64,000 nucleotides of DNA from contig NZ_JAVDYC010000001.1 in assembly GCF_031458255.1 (NCBI RefSeq), positions 806,001 to 870,000 on the forward strand. The letters are read 5' to 3'. The position numbers and the translations under genes were made by a program. How positions within the stretch are numbered: the stretch's first letter is position 1; each line of letters begins with the position of its first letter. The notes below the pieces were generated by a model. That model worked only from the letters and a program-made list of their open reading frames with translations, searched no databases and was not told where the DNA came from. Of the stretch, positions 40,876-50,376 are shown piece after piece. The DNA comes from Catenuloplanes niger. Its GTDB lineage: Bacteria > Actinomycetota > Actinomycetes > Mycobacteriales > Micromonosporaceae.

Positions 40876-41667
40876 TCAGCGGGTGCCGGCCGCGACCCAG
40901 ATGGTGAGCGTGACCAGGAACGTGCCGTCCGCGGCCGCGCGGTCCAGGTCGGCCAGCCAGCCGGCGGCGCGGTCGGCCATGCCCACGACCTCGAATATCT
41001 CCGGGCCGAACGGCATGATCGTCCGGGCCTCGTCCAAGTCCGTGAAGACCAGCGTCACCGCCTCGGTGCGGACCTCGGTCAGGCCGGCCGTGATGAGCCG
41101 GCGCCGCAGCGTGCGGCCGGACGGCGGGCTGTCGACCGAACGGGCCCGCGCCTGCAAGTCCGCGAACAGCTCCAGGCCGTTGTCGTGGAAGCGCTCCGGG
41201 GAGCCGTCGAACTGCAGCGACTGCCAGTCGGTGTCGATCAGGCACAGCCGGCCGCCGGGCCGCAGCACCCGGGCCATCCCGGCCACCGCCCGGTCCGGGT
41301 CGGTGAGATGCTGCAGCACCCGCTCGCTGCGCACCCCGTCGAAGTGCCCGTCCGGGTACGGCAGGTCGTACACGTCGCCCACCTCGTACGTCACCCGGCT
41401 GCCGTCGTGCAGCCCGGCGGCCGCGGCGATCGCGTCCGCCGAGTGGTCCACCGCGGTCACCTCGGCGTCCGGCAGCAGCCCGGACAGCTCCCGGGCCACC
41501 TCGCCGTTGCCGCAGCCGACGTCGAGCAGGCGGCCGCCGCCGACCGCCCACATCGCCAGGCCGGTCGCCCGCACCCGCCGGATGGCGGACGATCCGGCCG
41601 CGGCGGAGAGGTAGTCCCGAAGCTGCGCGCTCTGCGCCGTACCGCTGAAATCCGAGATTGTTTCCAT
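40876..41667 (-). CDS. SAM-dependent class I methyltransferase (UbiE/BioC-like)
   Basis: The 263-residue protein has the SAM motif I LLDVGCGNGEVARELS, motif II DVYDLPYPDGHFDGV, and post-motif VLRPGGRLCLIDTDWQSL. The C-terminal part (FGPEIFEVVGMADRAAGWLA) resembles Methyltransf_11 proteins that modify small molecules. Substrate unknown. It stands alone between the TetR and the epimerase genes. Confidence 0.9.
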   Translation of the reverse strand: METISDFSGTAQSAQLRDYLSAAAGSSAIRRVRATGLAMWAVGGGRLLDVGCGNGEVARELSGLLPDAEVTAVDHSADAIAAAAGLHDGSRVTYEVGDVYDLPYPDGHFDGVRSERVLQHLTDPDRAVAGMARVLRPGGRLCLIDTDWQSLQFDGSPERFHDNGLELFADLQARARSVDSPPSGRTLRRRLITAGLTEVRTEAVTLVFTDLDEARTIMPFGPEIFEVVGMADRAAGWLADLDRAAADGTFLVTLTIWVAAGTR

Positions 41668-41768
41668 GACGACCAGACGGACCGCGGCCGTCCCGGGTTC
41701 GCGCGTGTGACCGATCTGTCCGTTCCGCCCGCATGCTCATCCGGGACCCGGCAGGCCGCGCCGGACGT

Positions 41769-42803
41769 TCAGCGAGACGCCGGGCGGGCCAGGCCGAGGT
41801 CGATCAGGCTCTGGGCGGTGTCGCGCAGCATCTCCGCGGGCGGGCGCATGGTCCAGCCCAGCTCGCCGATCGCCCGCGCGCTGGACAGCGGCTCGGTGCG
41901 GCCGACGAAACCGAGGGCCAGGCGGACCGTCGGGTCGACGCGGGCGATGAGCCACATCAGCCAGTACGGCAGGCGGCGGGTCGGGACCCGGAATCCGCGC
42001 GGGCCGAACTCGGCGGCCAGCATGCCGGCCATCTCCTCCATCCAGACCTCCGGGCCGGCCAGGATGTAACGGTTGCCCGGCGCCTCCGGGCGCTCCATGG
42101 CCAGCCGGTGCCCGGTGGCGACGTCCCGGACGTCGACGAGGCTCCAGCTGAGCCGGGGAACGGCCGGCATGGCGTGGGTGAGCAGCCGTTGCACGCTCTC
42201 GACCGAGGTGGTGACGACGGGTCGCTGCAGCGGCCCGACGATCAGGCCGGGGATCAGCACGACCAGCTCGAACCGGCGCTGCGCGGGCAGCCCGGCGTGG
42301 AACTCCCAGGCGGCGAGCTCGGCGAGGGCCTTGCTGCGGCCGTACGGCGCGGTCCGCTCGACGATCGCCCAGTCGTCCTCGGTGTACGGCCGGGACACCG
42401 GCCCGGTGTGCCCCCCGGTGACCGACAGCGACGATCCGGTCAGGACCACCCGGCGGACGGTACCGCTCGCGGCCGCGGCGCGCAGCACGCGCAGGGTGCC
42501 GTCGACCGCGGGGCGGATCAGGTCGTTCTCGTCGCGCGGCACGGTGGGCGGGTTCGGTGAGGCGGTGTGCAGCACGGCGGTGCAGCCGGCGACCGCCTCC
42601 GGCCAGCCCTCGTCGCGGTCGAGCTCCGCGGCCACGAACTCGAGGCGCCCGCCGAGCGCGGTGGCCAGCGCGGTCAGGTGGGCGACCTTCCCGGTCTGCG
42701 CGAGGTCCCGGACCGTGCCCCGCACGGCGTACCCGTGCCGGAGCAGGTCCTCGATGAGGTGCCCGGCCAGAAAGCCGGTGGCACCGGTGACCAGTACGGT
42801 CAT
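41769..42803 (-). CDS. NAD-dependent epimerase/reductase (dihydroflavonol-4-reductase-like extended SDR)
   Basis: The 344-residue protein has the dinucleotide motif MTVLVTGATGFLAGHLIEDL, then VLHTASPNPPT, VVLTGSSLSVTGG and the catalytic pair Y154/K158 in PYGRSKALAE, followed by VVLIPGLIVGPL. This group reduces aldehydes or ketones of small molecules. It is divergent from the TetR gene at 42899, with repeated operator-like elements between them, so it is the likely target of that regulator. Confidence 0.92.
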   Translation of the reverse strand: MTVLVTGATGFLAGHLIEDLLRHGYAVRGTVRDLAQTGKVAHLTALATALGGRLEFVAAELDRDEGWPEAVAGCTAVLHTASPNPPTVPRDENDLIRPAVDGTLRVLRAAAASGTVRRVVLTGSSLSVTGGHTGPVSRPYTEDDWAIVERTAPYGRSKALAELAAWEFHAGLPAQRRFELVVLIPGLIVGPLQRPVVTTSVESVQRLLTHAMPAVPRLSWSLVDVRDVATGHRLAMERPEAPGNRYILAGPEVWMEEMAGMLAAEFGPRGFRVPTRRLPYWLMWLIARVDPTVRLALGFVGRTEPLSSARAIGELGWTMRPPAEMLRDTAQSLIDLGLARPASR

Positions 42804-42830
42804 AAACGCCTCCACGTGCGGAAATTTTAG

Positions 42831-42884
42831 TTCCGTTCGGTACGGAACAGAAGGTAGCACTTCCGTGCCGAGTGGAACAGAAGG
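42831..42884. promoter_or_regulatory. Direct repeat of TetR-type operator elements
   Basis: Two 24-bp elements 30 bp apart (42831-42854 and 42861-42884) share TTCCGT...GGAACAGAAGG. The first contains the inverted repeat GTTCCGT/ACGGAAC (5-nt spacer, from 42830). They lie between the divergent reductase and TetR genes. The second ends just before the -10 box TACCAT (42887-42892). Confidence 0.6.
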
Positions 42885-42898
42885 GCTACCATCACCGG

Positions 42899-43507
42899 GT
42901 GGACGACATGCGGAAGGCACCGATCGGCCGGCCTCGCGGGTTCGACGCGGACGCCGCGCTGGAGCGGGCGATGGTGGTCTTCTGGCGGGAGGGCTACGAC
43001 GGGGTGAGCCTCAGCGAGCTCGCCCGGGCCATGGGCATCACCAAGACCAGCCTGTACGCCGCGTTCGGCGGCAAGGAGGACCTGTTCCGGCGGGCCCTGG
43101 AACGCTACGCCGAGGGCCCGGCCTCGTACGCGGCCCGCGCGCTGACCGCACCGACCGCGCGGGACGTCGCCCACGCGTACCTCACCGGCGCGGTGCGGGC
43201 CTCCACCCAGCCGGACTGTCCCGCGGGATGCCTCGGCGTGCAGGGCTTCCTCGCGGCCGGCCACCTCGGCGCCGGCGCCCGCGCCGCCCTGTTCGCCTGG
43301 CAGGACGAGAACCGCGCCCGCCTGCGCGACCGCTTCCGGCGCGCGGCCGACGACGGCGACCTGCCGGCCGGCACCGACCCGGACACGCTGGCCGGCTACC
43401 TCGTCACGCTGGCCAACGGCATCGCCGTGCAGGCCGCCGGCGGCACCGGCCGCGACGACCTGCAGCGCTTGGCCGACACCGTGCTGCGGGTGTTCCCGCC
43501 GTTCTAG
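42899..43507 (+). CDS. TetR-family regulator
   Basis: The 202-residue protein has a helix-turn-helix (AMVVFWREGYDGVSLSELAR, then GITKTSLYAAFGGKEDLFRR) of the TetR group whose recognition helix reads TSLYAAFGGK, usually with a TetR_C_16-like effector domain. A cysteine pair (QPDCPAGCLG) lies in the ligand domain. GTG 42899 is 7 nt after TACCAT, a leaderless arrangement; ATG 42908 is the alternative. An earlier GTG at 42872 lies inside the operator repeat and is unlikely. It is divergent from the reductase gene. Confidence 0.88.
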   Translation: MDDMRKAPIGRPRGFDADAALERAMVVFWREGYDGVSLSELARAMGITKTSLYAAFGGKEDLFRRALERYAEGPASYAARALTAPTARDVAHAYLTGAVRASTQPDCPAGCLGVQGFLAAGHLGAGARAALFAWQDENRARLRDRFRRAADDGDLPAGTDPDTLAGYLVTLANGIAVQAAGGTGRDDLQRLADTVLRVFPPF

Positions 43508-43518
43508 GGCGGGGGCGG

Positions 43519-45147
43519 CTACCTGCTCTCGGTCAGCGGCTCCAGCGGTACGCCGGGGTGGCGGGCGGCGACCGAGCGCAGCCGGTACTGATTCGGGAAC
43601 AGCGCCAGCAGCGCGTCGTCCTGGGTGCGGCGGAGCACCTCGACGCCGGCCTCGGACTGCAGCTCGTCGCGGCCCTCCAGCGTGGTGCGCACGGCGAACT
43701 CGTACGGCAGCCGGTCGAGCGTGGTGCGGACGCCGAACTCGGCGGCGAGCCGGTGCGTGGCCACCTCGAACTGCATCGTGCCGACCGCGGCCAGCACCGG
43801 GGCCTGCTCGCCGCGCAGCTCGGAGCGCAGCACCTGGACCACACCCTCGGCGTCGAGCTGCTCGATGCCGCGGCGGAAGCGCTTGAACGTGGAGGAGTCG
43901 ACCGCGCGCACCACGGCGAAGTGCTCCGGCGGGAACGCCGGCAGCGCGGGGAAGCGCACCTTCGGACCGGTGTGCAGCGTGTCGCCGATGCCGAGCGCGG
44001 TCGCGTTGACCAGGCCGATCACGTCGCCCGGGTACGCCTCGTCGAGCGTGTCCCGGTCCCGGCCGAAGATCTGCTGCGCGTACTTCGTGGTGAACGGCCG
44101 GCCGGTGGTGCCGTGCGTGACGATCATGCCGCGGGTGAACCGGCCGGAGCAGACCCGCACGAACGCCACCTGGTCGCGGTGCGACGGGTCCATGTTCGCC
44201 TGGATCTTGAAGACGAAGCCGGAGAAGTCGGAGTCCAGCGGCCGGCTGCCGCCGTCCGTGGTGGGCCGGGCGGCCGGCGCCGGGGCCAGCTCGACCAGGA
44301 CGTCCAGCAACTGCCGCACGCCGATGTTGGTCACCGCGGCACCGAACAGCACCGGCGTGCTGCGCGCGGCCTGGAAGCTCTCCTCGTCGTGCTCGGCGCC
44401 GGAGAGCGTGAGCAGCTCCAGCTCCTCGATCGCGCCGGCCCAGTCCGCACCGTACCGTCGCGACGCCTCGTCCGCGTCGAGGTGTTCCTCGAGGGCGATC
44501 CCGGCGCCGCCCGGGGCACGCTCGAACCGGATCATGCCGCCGGCGTCGCGGTCGACCAGCCCGTGGAAGTGCCCGGCCACACCGACCGGCCAGTTCAGCG
44601 GCGTCGGCGTGAGCTGGATGCGGCTCTCGATCTCGTCGAGCAGCGCGAGCGCGTCGTGGCCGGGCCGGTCCCACTTGTTGATGAACGTGATCACCGGGAT
44701 CTGCCGCTGCCGGCAGACCTCGAACAGCTTGAGCGTCTGCGGCTCCAGGCCCTTGGCCGCGTCGAGCAGCATGACCGCGCAGTCGACCGCGGTCAGCACC
44801 CGGTAGGTGTCCTCGGAGAAGTCGGCGTGGCCGGGCGTGTCCAGCAGGTTCACCACCACGTCGCGGTAGGCGAACTGCAGGGCCGCGGAGGTGATCGAGA
44901 TGCCGCGGTCGCGCTCCATCGCCATCCAGTCCGACACCGTGCCGCGCCGCTCGCCCTTGCCGTGCACGGCGCCGGCCTGCCCGATCACCCGCGCGTGCAG
45001 CGCCAGCGCCTCGGTCAGCGTCGACTTGCCGGCGTCCGGATGGGAGATGACGGCGAACGTCCTGCGCCGGGCCGCCTCCCGCACGACCTCACGCGAGGTG
45101 ACCGACACCGGGGCACTCAACTCATCGACCTCTTCCGCGGTTCGCAC
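43519..45147 (-). CDS. prfC: Peptide chain release factor 3 (RF3)
   Basis: This translational GTPase of 533-542 residues recycles RF1/RF2 from the ribosome. G1 is SHPDAGKSTLTEAL, the switch region RGISITSAALQF, G3 DTPGHADFSEDTYR, G4 FINKWDRPG. RF3-specific domain features are GPKVRFPALPAFPPEHFAVV, DAEGVVQVLRSELR and AAVGTMQFEVATHRLAAEFG. GTG 45147 opens the frame; TTG 45120 is preceded by GAAGAGG at 8 nt and may be the true start. A -10-like TACGGT lies at 45165-45170 on the minus strand. Confidence 0.95.
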   Translation of the reverse strand: MRTAEEVDELSAPVSVTSREVVREAARRRTFAVISHPDAGKSTLTEALALHARVIGQAGAVHGKGERRGTVSDWMAMERDRGISITSAALQFAYRDVVVNLLDTPGHADFSEDTYRVLTAVDCAVMLLDAAKGLEPQTLKLFEVCRQRQIPVITFINKWDRPGHDALALLDEIESRIQLTPTPLNWPVGVAGHFHGLVDRDAGGMIRFERAPGGAGIALEEHLDADEASRRYGADWAGAIEELELLTLSGAEHDEESFQAARSTPVLFGAAVTNIGVRQLLDVLVELAPAPAARPTTDGGSRPLDSDFSGFVFKIQANMDPSHRDQVAFVRVCSGRFTRGMIVTHGTTGRPFTTKYAQQIFGRDRDTLDEAYPGDVIGLVNATALGIGDTLHTGPKVRFPALPAFPPEHFAVVRAVDSSTFKRFRRGIEQLDAEGVVQVLRSELRGEQAPVLAAVGTMQFEVATHRLAAEFGVRTTLDRLPYEFAVRTTLEGRDELQSEAGVEVLRRTQDDALLALFPNQYRLRSVAARHPGVPLEPLTESR

Positions 45148-45234
45148 GTCACGACAACCCGATCACCGTATCGCCACCCGCCCGGCGCGGCGCAACAGCG
45201 TACCCGCCTCGATGTTCGCGCTGCCGAAAGCCTT

Positions 45235-45245
45235 CGAAAGTTTCG
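45235..45245. promoter_or_regulatory. Xylan-type operator CGAAA-N-TTTCG upstream of the GH11 xylanase
   Basis: CGAAAGTTTCG is a perfect palindrome about 170 bp before the GH11 start, in the 270-bp gap shared with the divergent prfC gene. A partial site, CCGAAAATTCTTG, is at 45331-45343. The motif matches the site upstream of the sugar importer (13999-14009). Confidence 0.7.
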
Positions 45246-45411
45246 GTCTTCAATGATCAATGGTTCCGGCGAGCAGACCAACACAATCGCCCCGGCCATG
45301 GGAATCATGCACATTGCTTCCGGAGTATTACCGAAAATTCTTGCCAAGGTTACGAGTGTGATCCTACGATTGCCGTCGATGGACATAAACGTCCGTCGAT
45401 GAGGAGGATGA

Positions 45412-46449
<1,038 letters not shown>

Positions 46450-46473
46450 CCCACCACACCGGGCGGCGGCACG

Positions 46474-46506
46474 CGGCCGGGAGGACCTGTTCGGTCCTCC
46501 CGGCCG
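46474..46506. terminator. Bidirectional hairpin terminator
   Basis: CGGCCGGGAGGACC (46474-46487) pairs perfectly with GGTCCTCCCGGCCG (46493-46506) over TGTTC, between the convergent xylanase and hydrolase genes. Confidence 0.8.
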
Positions 46507-46534
46507 TGTCATTGCGCGATCCCTCGCGGCCGGG

Positions 46535-47245
46535 TCATCCCGCGATGATCCGAGCGACCCGGGCCGGGTCGGCGAGGTGCGGGAAGTGGCCGCCCGGCAC
46601 GACCGTGACCGCCGCGCCCGGTGCGTGCGCGCGCAGCCAGGACAGGTAGCGCTCGGACGGCTCACGGCCGGTCACCCAGTGGTATCCGGCCCCGCGGGCC
46701 GTGATCGTGCGCAGCCGCGCGGCCGCCTCCGCCTCGATCTCCTCCGCCGGCCGTTCGATGATCTCGGACCAGTAGCCGAGCAGCAGGTCCGGGCGCGGAT
46801 CGGTGGCCGTTTCGACCAGCGTGCGGGCCGCGTCCGGCAGCGACTCGATGCCCATGCCGGCCAGCATCCGGTCCCAGACCGTCCGCCAGTGCGGGCCGCG
46901 CAGCACCGGCACGGCCTCCCGGACCGCCGTGCCGAACGGGCCGACCAGCAGCACCTGGTCGACGTTGACGACGCGGGACACCGGGTGGACGGCGGCGTAC
47001 GCGGTCGCGACGACCGCGCCGAGCGAGTGCCCGGCGACCACCGGCCGCACCAGCCCGGCCGCCTCGGCCCGCGCGTGGATCACCTCGACGACCTCGCTCA
47101 GCGAGTACGACGCCCGGCGTGGCGCGGTGCCGTGGCCGGGCAGGTCCGGTGCGAGGACGCGGTGGCCCGGCGCGAGCTCGGCGCGTACCGGGTCCCAGGT
47201 GCGGTGGTCGTAGGTCAGGCCGTGCAGCAGCAGCAGATCGGTCAC
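46535..47245 (-). CDS. Alpha/beta-hydrolase
   Basis: The 236-residue cytoplasmic protein has an oxyanion strand LLLHGLTYDHRTWDPV, nucleophile elbow VAGHSLGAV (S74) and catalytic histidine H220 (VVPGGHFPHLADP). The acid is probably in TATDPRPD or a nearby turn. It is an esterase/lyase of the Abhydrolase_1/6 type with unknown substrate. GTG 47245 starts the frame. A 13-bp palindrome (47271-47283) lies 25 bp upstream. Confidence 0.88.
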   Translation of the reverse strand: MTDLLLLHGLTYDHRTWDPVRAELAPGHRVLAPDLPGHGTAPRRASYSLSEVVEVIHARAEAAGLVRPVVAGHSLGAVVATAYAAVHPVSRVVNVDQVLLVGPFGTAVREAVPVLRGPHWRTVWDRMLAGMGIESLPDAARTLVETATDPRPDLLLGYWSEIIERPAEEIEAEAAARLRTITARGAGYHWVTGREPSERYLSWLRAHAPGAAVTVVPGGHFPHLADPARVARIIAG

Positions 47246-47270
47246 GTACCGGAACGCGTTCCCCCGGGTG

Positions 47271-47283
47271 GAACGAATCGTTC
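47271..47283. promoter_or_regulatory. Small palindrome upstream of the hydrolase gene
   Basis: GAACGAATCGTTC (6-bp arms, 1-bp centre) lies in the 48-bp gap between the upstream gene's stop and the hydrolase start. It could be an operator. Confidence 0.35.
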
Positions 47284-47293
47284 GTCGCGCCGG

Positions 47294-49378
47294 TCACACC
47301 CGCCAGCGCGCCGGGCCGCCCGGTCCCGGCTGGTAACGCAGCCGGGCGCCGGTCCGCAGCGAGGCGCGCAGGTGCAGCGCGACGAGCGGCGCGGCGGCGT
47401 CCAGGCGGGTGAGCACGGTGGACAGCGCCCGGGTGGCGTTGATCCGGGCGCGTTCGGCCTCCGCGCCGTGCCGCCGGGGCCGGCCGCCGGCACCGGTCGC
47501 GGCACGCAGGTGCGCCAACAGCGCGGTCCGCTCGCGCGTCAGGTCCGCGCCCCCGGCCACGTCGCCGGTGCGGTCGGCCGCGTCCAGCCGGGCGTCCAGC
47601 TCCGCGAGCCGGCGCCGGTAGGCGGCACGCGCGGCCGCGTCCAGCAGCGGGCCGGCCGGCGCGGCACGCAGCCCGGCACCACCGGCGACCAGGTCAAGAG
47701 CCTCGATCTCCTGCCCGGGTACGGCGAGGAGCGCGCGCAGATAGTGCAGGCCACGCACGTCACGGAGCCGGACGGGGTCCGCACCGGCCGCGAGGATCCA
47801 GTCGTCGCCGTCGCGGTACAGCCGCCACTCCGCACCGTCCGGCGCGGGCTCCGGCGGCCTCACCCGTCTCTCCCCCGCTGCTAGCTCCTCCGCCGCGGTG
47901 GGCGCTTCCACCGCGGCGGGTTCTTCCGTCGCGGCCGGTTCCTCCGTCGCGGCCGGTTCCTCCGTCGCGGCCGGTTCCTCCGTCGTCGCCGGACCGGGCG
48001 CCGGTGCGGGGTTCGCGTACCGTGGCGGCTCCGGGCCTGTGCGGGGTTCGGTCGCCGTCGCGGGTTCCGGCCGCTCGTCGAGTGTCATGCCGAGGCGGGC
48101 CGCGACGGATCGGGCCCGGTCCCGGTCGCCGGGGCGCTGCCGGGCGTGCAGCGTGACGGCGAGCCAGGCCAGCGCACCCAGCCTCGTCTCCTGCGCCACC
48201 GCCCGGTCGAAGTGGTCGAGGGCCTCGGCCACCCGCCCGAGCCGCCGGGCGAGACGCCCGAGCAGGTCGTCGACCGGCCCGGTGATCGTGTTCGCGCACC
48301 CCCAGACGACCAGCCGCCCCCGGTAGGGCAGCAGCGCCTCGTAGAGTGCCCGCACCGCCTCCGCCGGCCCGCCGCGCGCCGCCGTGAACGCCAGGTCCGC
48401 GACCGCGCCGAGCCAGCGCGGCCCGGTCCCGGCCAGCACCGCGGGCAGCAGCCGCTCCAGTTCCAGCAGGGCCTCGTCGTCGCGGCCGGCCGCGACCAGC
48501 GCCCGCGCGACCGTGGCGCCGAAGAAGTGGCCGGGCAGCTGCCGGGCCAGCTCGCGCAGCGGCGCGATCTCCGGCTCGGGCCGCCCGCGCAGCATCGCCA
48601 GCTGGCCGCGCAGCGACGCGGTCAGCCGGTCGGTGTCGGCCAGGCCCGCCCGGCGGCCGGCCACCTCCACCTCGCCGGTGAGCCGCGCGGCGAGCGCCAG
48701 CTCGCCCCGGGCCAGCGCGAACACGGCCTGCCGGGACAGCACGACCGCCGCGGCCGCCGCGTCGCCGAGCAGCTCACCGGTCCGGCCGTAGGTGACCAGC
48801 GCCGCCTCCGCCGCGTCCAGGTCGCCCAGCTCGGCCAGCGCCGTGAACCGCCACAGCAGCCCGCGCAGCTCGATCTCCGCGTCCCCGGCCGCGCGAGCCA
48901 GCGTGACGATCTCCGCCGCGGACGCCAGCCGGTCCTCGGCCGCGGCCGGATCCCACAGCGCGTGCAGCCGCCCGTCGAGTGCCCGCGCCAGCGCGCGTTC
49001 GTCGCCGTGACCGCGGGCCAGCGCCACGGCCTCGTCCACCAGCGCCTCGCGACGGCCGGTGCTGCTGGGGTCGCCGAGCAGCTCGCGGGCCAGCCGGATG
49101 AGCACCCGGGCCCGGTCGGCGGCGGGCAGCGGCCGGGCGGCGGCGGTCTCCAGCAGCCGGATCAGCGCGACGTCCGGGATCAGGAACCCGGTCCGCGACG
49201 GCACCCGCAACGCCAGCTCCGCCACCGGGTCACCGGTGCCGTCGCCGACGGTGGCCGCCAGCTCCCGCGCCGGCCCCGGGCGGCCGCCGGTGACCAGCCA
49301 GATCGCGTGCACGACCGCGCGGTCGACGCCGGGCAGCAGCGCGCCGAGCCGGTCGACGGACAGCGGGGCGCTCTGCAC
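47294..49378 (-). CDS. TPR-rich C-terminal part of a large AAA/LuxR-type ATPase regulator (N-terminally truncated)
   Basis: The 694-residue protein starts inside the last helices of a STAND-type ATPase domain (GALLPGVDRAVVHAIWLVTGG RPGPARELA-like segment). It continues as Ala/Leu-rich TPR helices (to about 450), then a low-complexity (TEEPAA)n linker, and ends with a conserved tail (DGDDWILAAGADPVRLRDVR, then RINATRALSTVLTRLDAAAP). Full-length relatives begin with a P-loop ATPase, which is absent here and not encoded upstream in any frame I can see. It looks like an N-terminally lost gene that still has an intact frame. Confidence 0.7.
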   Translation of the reverse strand: MQSAPLSVDRLGALLPGVDRAVVHAIWLVTGGRPGPARELAATVGDGTGDPVAELALRVPSRTGFLIPDVALIRLLETAAARPLPAADRARVLIRLARELLGDPSSTGRREALVDEAVALARGHGDERALARALDGRLHALWDPAAAEDRLASAAEIVTLARAAGDAEIELRGLLWRFTALAELGDLDAAEAALVTYGRTGELLGDAAAAAVVLSRQAVFALARGELALAARLTGEVEVAGRRAGLADTDRLTASLRGQLAMLRGRPEPEIAPLRELARQLPGHFFGATVARALVAAGRDDEALLELERLLPAVLAGTGPRWLGAVADLAFTAARGGPAEAVRALYEALLPYRGRLVVWGCANTITGPVDDLLGRLARRLGRVAEALDHFDRAVAQETRLGALAWLAVTLHARQRPGDRDRARSVAARLGMTLDERPEPATATEPRTGPEPPRYANPAPAPGPATTEEPAATEEPAATEEPAATEEPAAVEAPTAAEELAAGERRVRPPEPAPDGAEWRLYRDGDDWILAAGADPVRLRDVRGLHYLRALLAVPGQEIEALDLVAGGAGLRAAPAGPLLDAAARAAYRRRLAELDARLDAADRTGDVAGGADLTRERTALLAHLRAATGAGGRPRRHGAEAERARINATRALSTVLTRLDAAAPLVALHLRASLRTGARLRYQPGPGGPARWRV
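47919..47990. repeat. In-frame minisatellite, 4 x 18 bp
   Basis: Four units of the type GGTTCCTCCGTCGCGGCC encode the acidic TEEPAA repeat in the linker of the TPR protein. Degenerate half-units precede it. Confidence 0.9.
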
Positions 49379-49406
49379 GAGCCAAGCGTAGGGGACCCGG
49401 CCGCGA

Positions 49407-49441
49407 CGACGGTTCCGGTCCGCGCGGGACCGGAACCGTCG
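49407..49441 (-). terminator. Hairpin terminator after the acetyltransferase gene
   Basis: A perfect 15-bp stem (49407-49421 with 49427-49441, starting CGACGGTTCCGGTCC) has a 5-nt loop, in the gap between two minus-strand genes. Confidence 0.75.
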
Positions 49442-49492
49442 CGGGCGGCGACGTCAGCGGTGGAGGCCGGCGCCGGGGCGCGGCCGGCCGTG

Positions 49493-49551
49493 CACCGCGG
49501 TACGGCGGCGGCGAAGGGCCGGCCGCCCGGTGCCGCCGCCGTACCGCGGTG
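49493..49551. repeat. Perfect 20-bp inverted repeat
   Basis: CACCGCGGTACGGCGGCGGC (49493-49512) and its exact reverse complement (49532-49551) enclose a 19-nt loop. Together with the hairpin at 49407-49441 it fills most of the 267-bp space between the minus-strand genes. It is longer than needed for a terminator. Confidence 0.8.
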
Positions 49552-49645
49552 TCACCGTGCCGCCGGGCACGCCGGGCCGTCTCGCGGGCCCGGGCCGCGC
49601 GCGACTCCCGTCGCATCCGGTCGGGCGTGGCCGTCGTGCCGGTCG

Positions 49646-50212
49646 TTACAGGCCGAGGTCGGCGCGGATCAGGCCGTGGACGGCGTGATCCGTGCGGCCG
49701 CCGTCGCGCAGGACGGCGGCGCTGCGCAGCAGTCCCTCGAGCCGGAAACCGGCCGACTCCGCGACCCGCCGCGACGGCGCGTTACCGGCGGCCGCCCGCA
49801 GCACGATCCGTTCCAGGCCGGCGTCGCGCAGCGCCCATTCCGCCACCGCGCGGGCGCCCTCGCCGGCGTACCCGTTGCCGCGCGCCCATGCCGCGGTCCA
49901 GTAGTGGATCTCGGCGGTCCGGTTGTCCCAGTCGGCGTCGAACAGGCCGACCAGGCCGGCCATCCGGTCCGTGCCGTGCGGCCGCAGCGCGAACTCGGCC
50001 CGGCTCGGGTCCCTCCGGCGGGCTACCGCGCCGGTCGTGCACCACTCGATCGCGGTCGGCAGATCGGCGCGCGCGAACGCGTAGCCCAGCGGCGACCACC
50101 GGACGAGCGACTCGTCCTGCCACACCGCGTGCACCTCGGCGGCGTCGCGCTCCTCGACCGGCCCGAGGACCAGCCGTTCGCTGCGGAGGTCGGCGATCGG
50201 GAACCCGGACAC
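49646..50212 (-). CDS. GNAT-family N-acetyltransferase (RimJ/RimL-like)
   Basis: The 188-residue protein begins IADLRSERLVLGPVEERDAA and has the acetyl-CoA pyrophosphate loop around WARGNGYAGEGARAVAEWAL, then LERIVLRAAAGNAPSRRVAE and SAGFRLEGLLR. This group acetylates N-termini of ribosomal proteins or small amines; the substrate is unknown. GTG 50212 is the start. Confidence 0.9.
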   Translation of the reverse strand: MSGFPIADLRSERLVLGPVEERDAAEVHAVWQDESLVRWSPLGYAFARADLPTAIEWCTTGAVARRRDPSRAEFALRPHGTDRMAGLVGLFDADWDNRTAEIHYWTAAWARGNGYAGEGARAVAEWALRDAGLERIVLRAAAGNAPSRRVAESAGFRLEGLLRSAAVLRDGGRTDHAVHGLIRADLGL

Positions 50213-50376
50213 GGCACCACCCTAGCCACACTCCGCTCGCCCCGGGACCCCGGCTCGGCTCACTTGTCGAACACTGATCGGTTGCTCATCGGCGCACCGC
50301 AGGCTGCATACGAGCCTGCCGGACGGACCGGCACGGCGCGCGGGTGCAACCGGCCCGCGGACGAGGGGAAGAACAG

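Noticed and set aside
41722-41752. Another repeat remnant (GCCCGCATGCTC)
   Set aside because: Only 12 bp match the repeat, which is not distinguishable from chance in GC-rich DNA.
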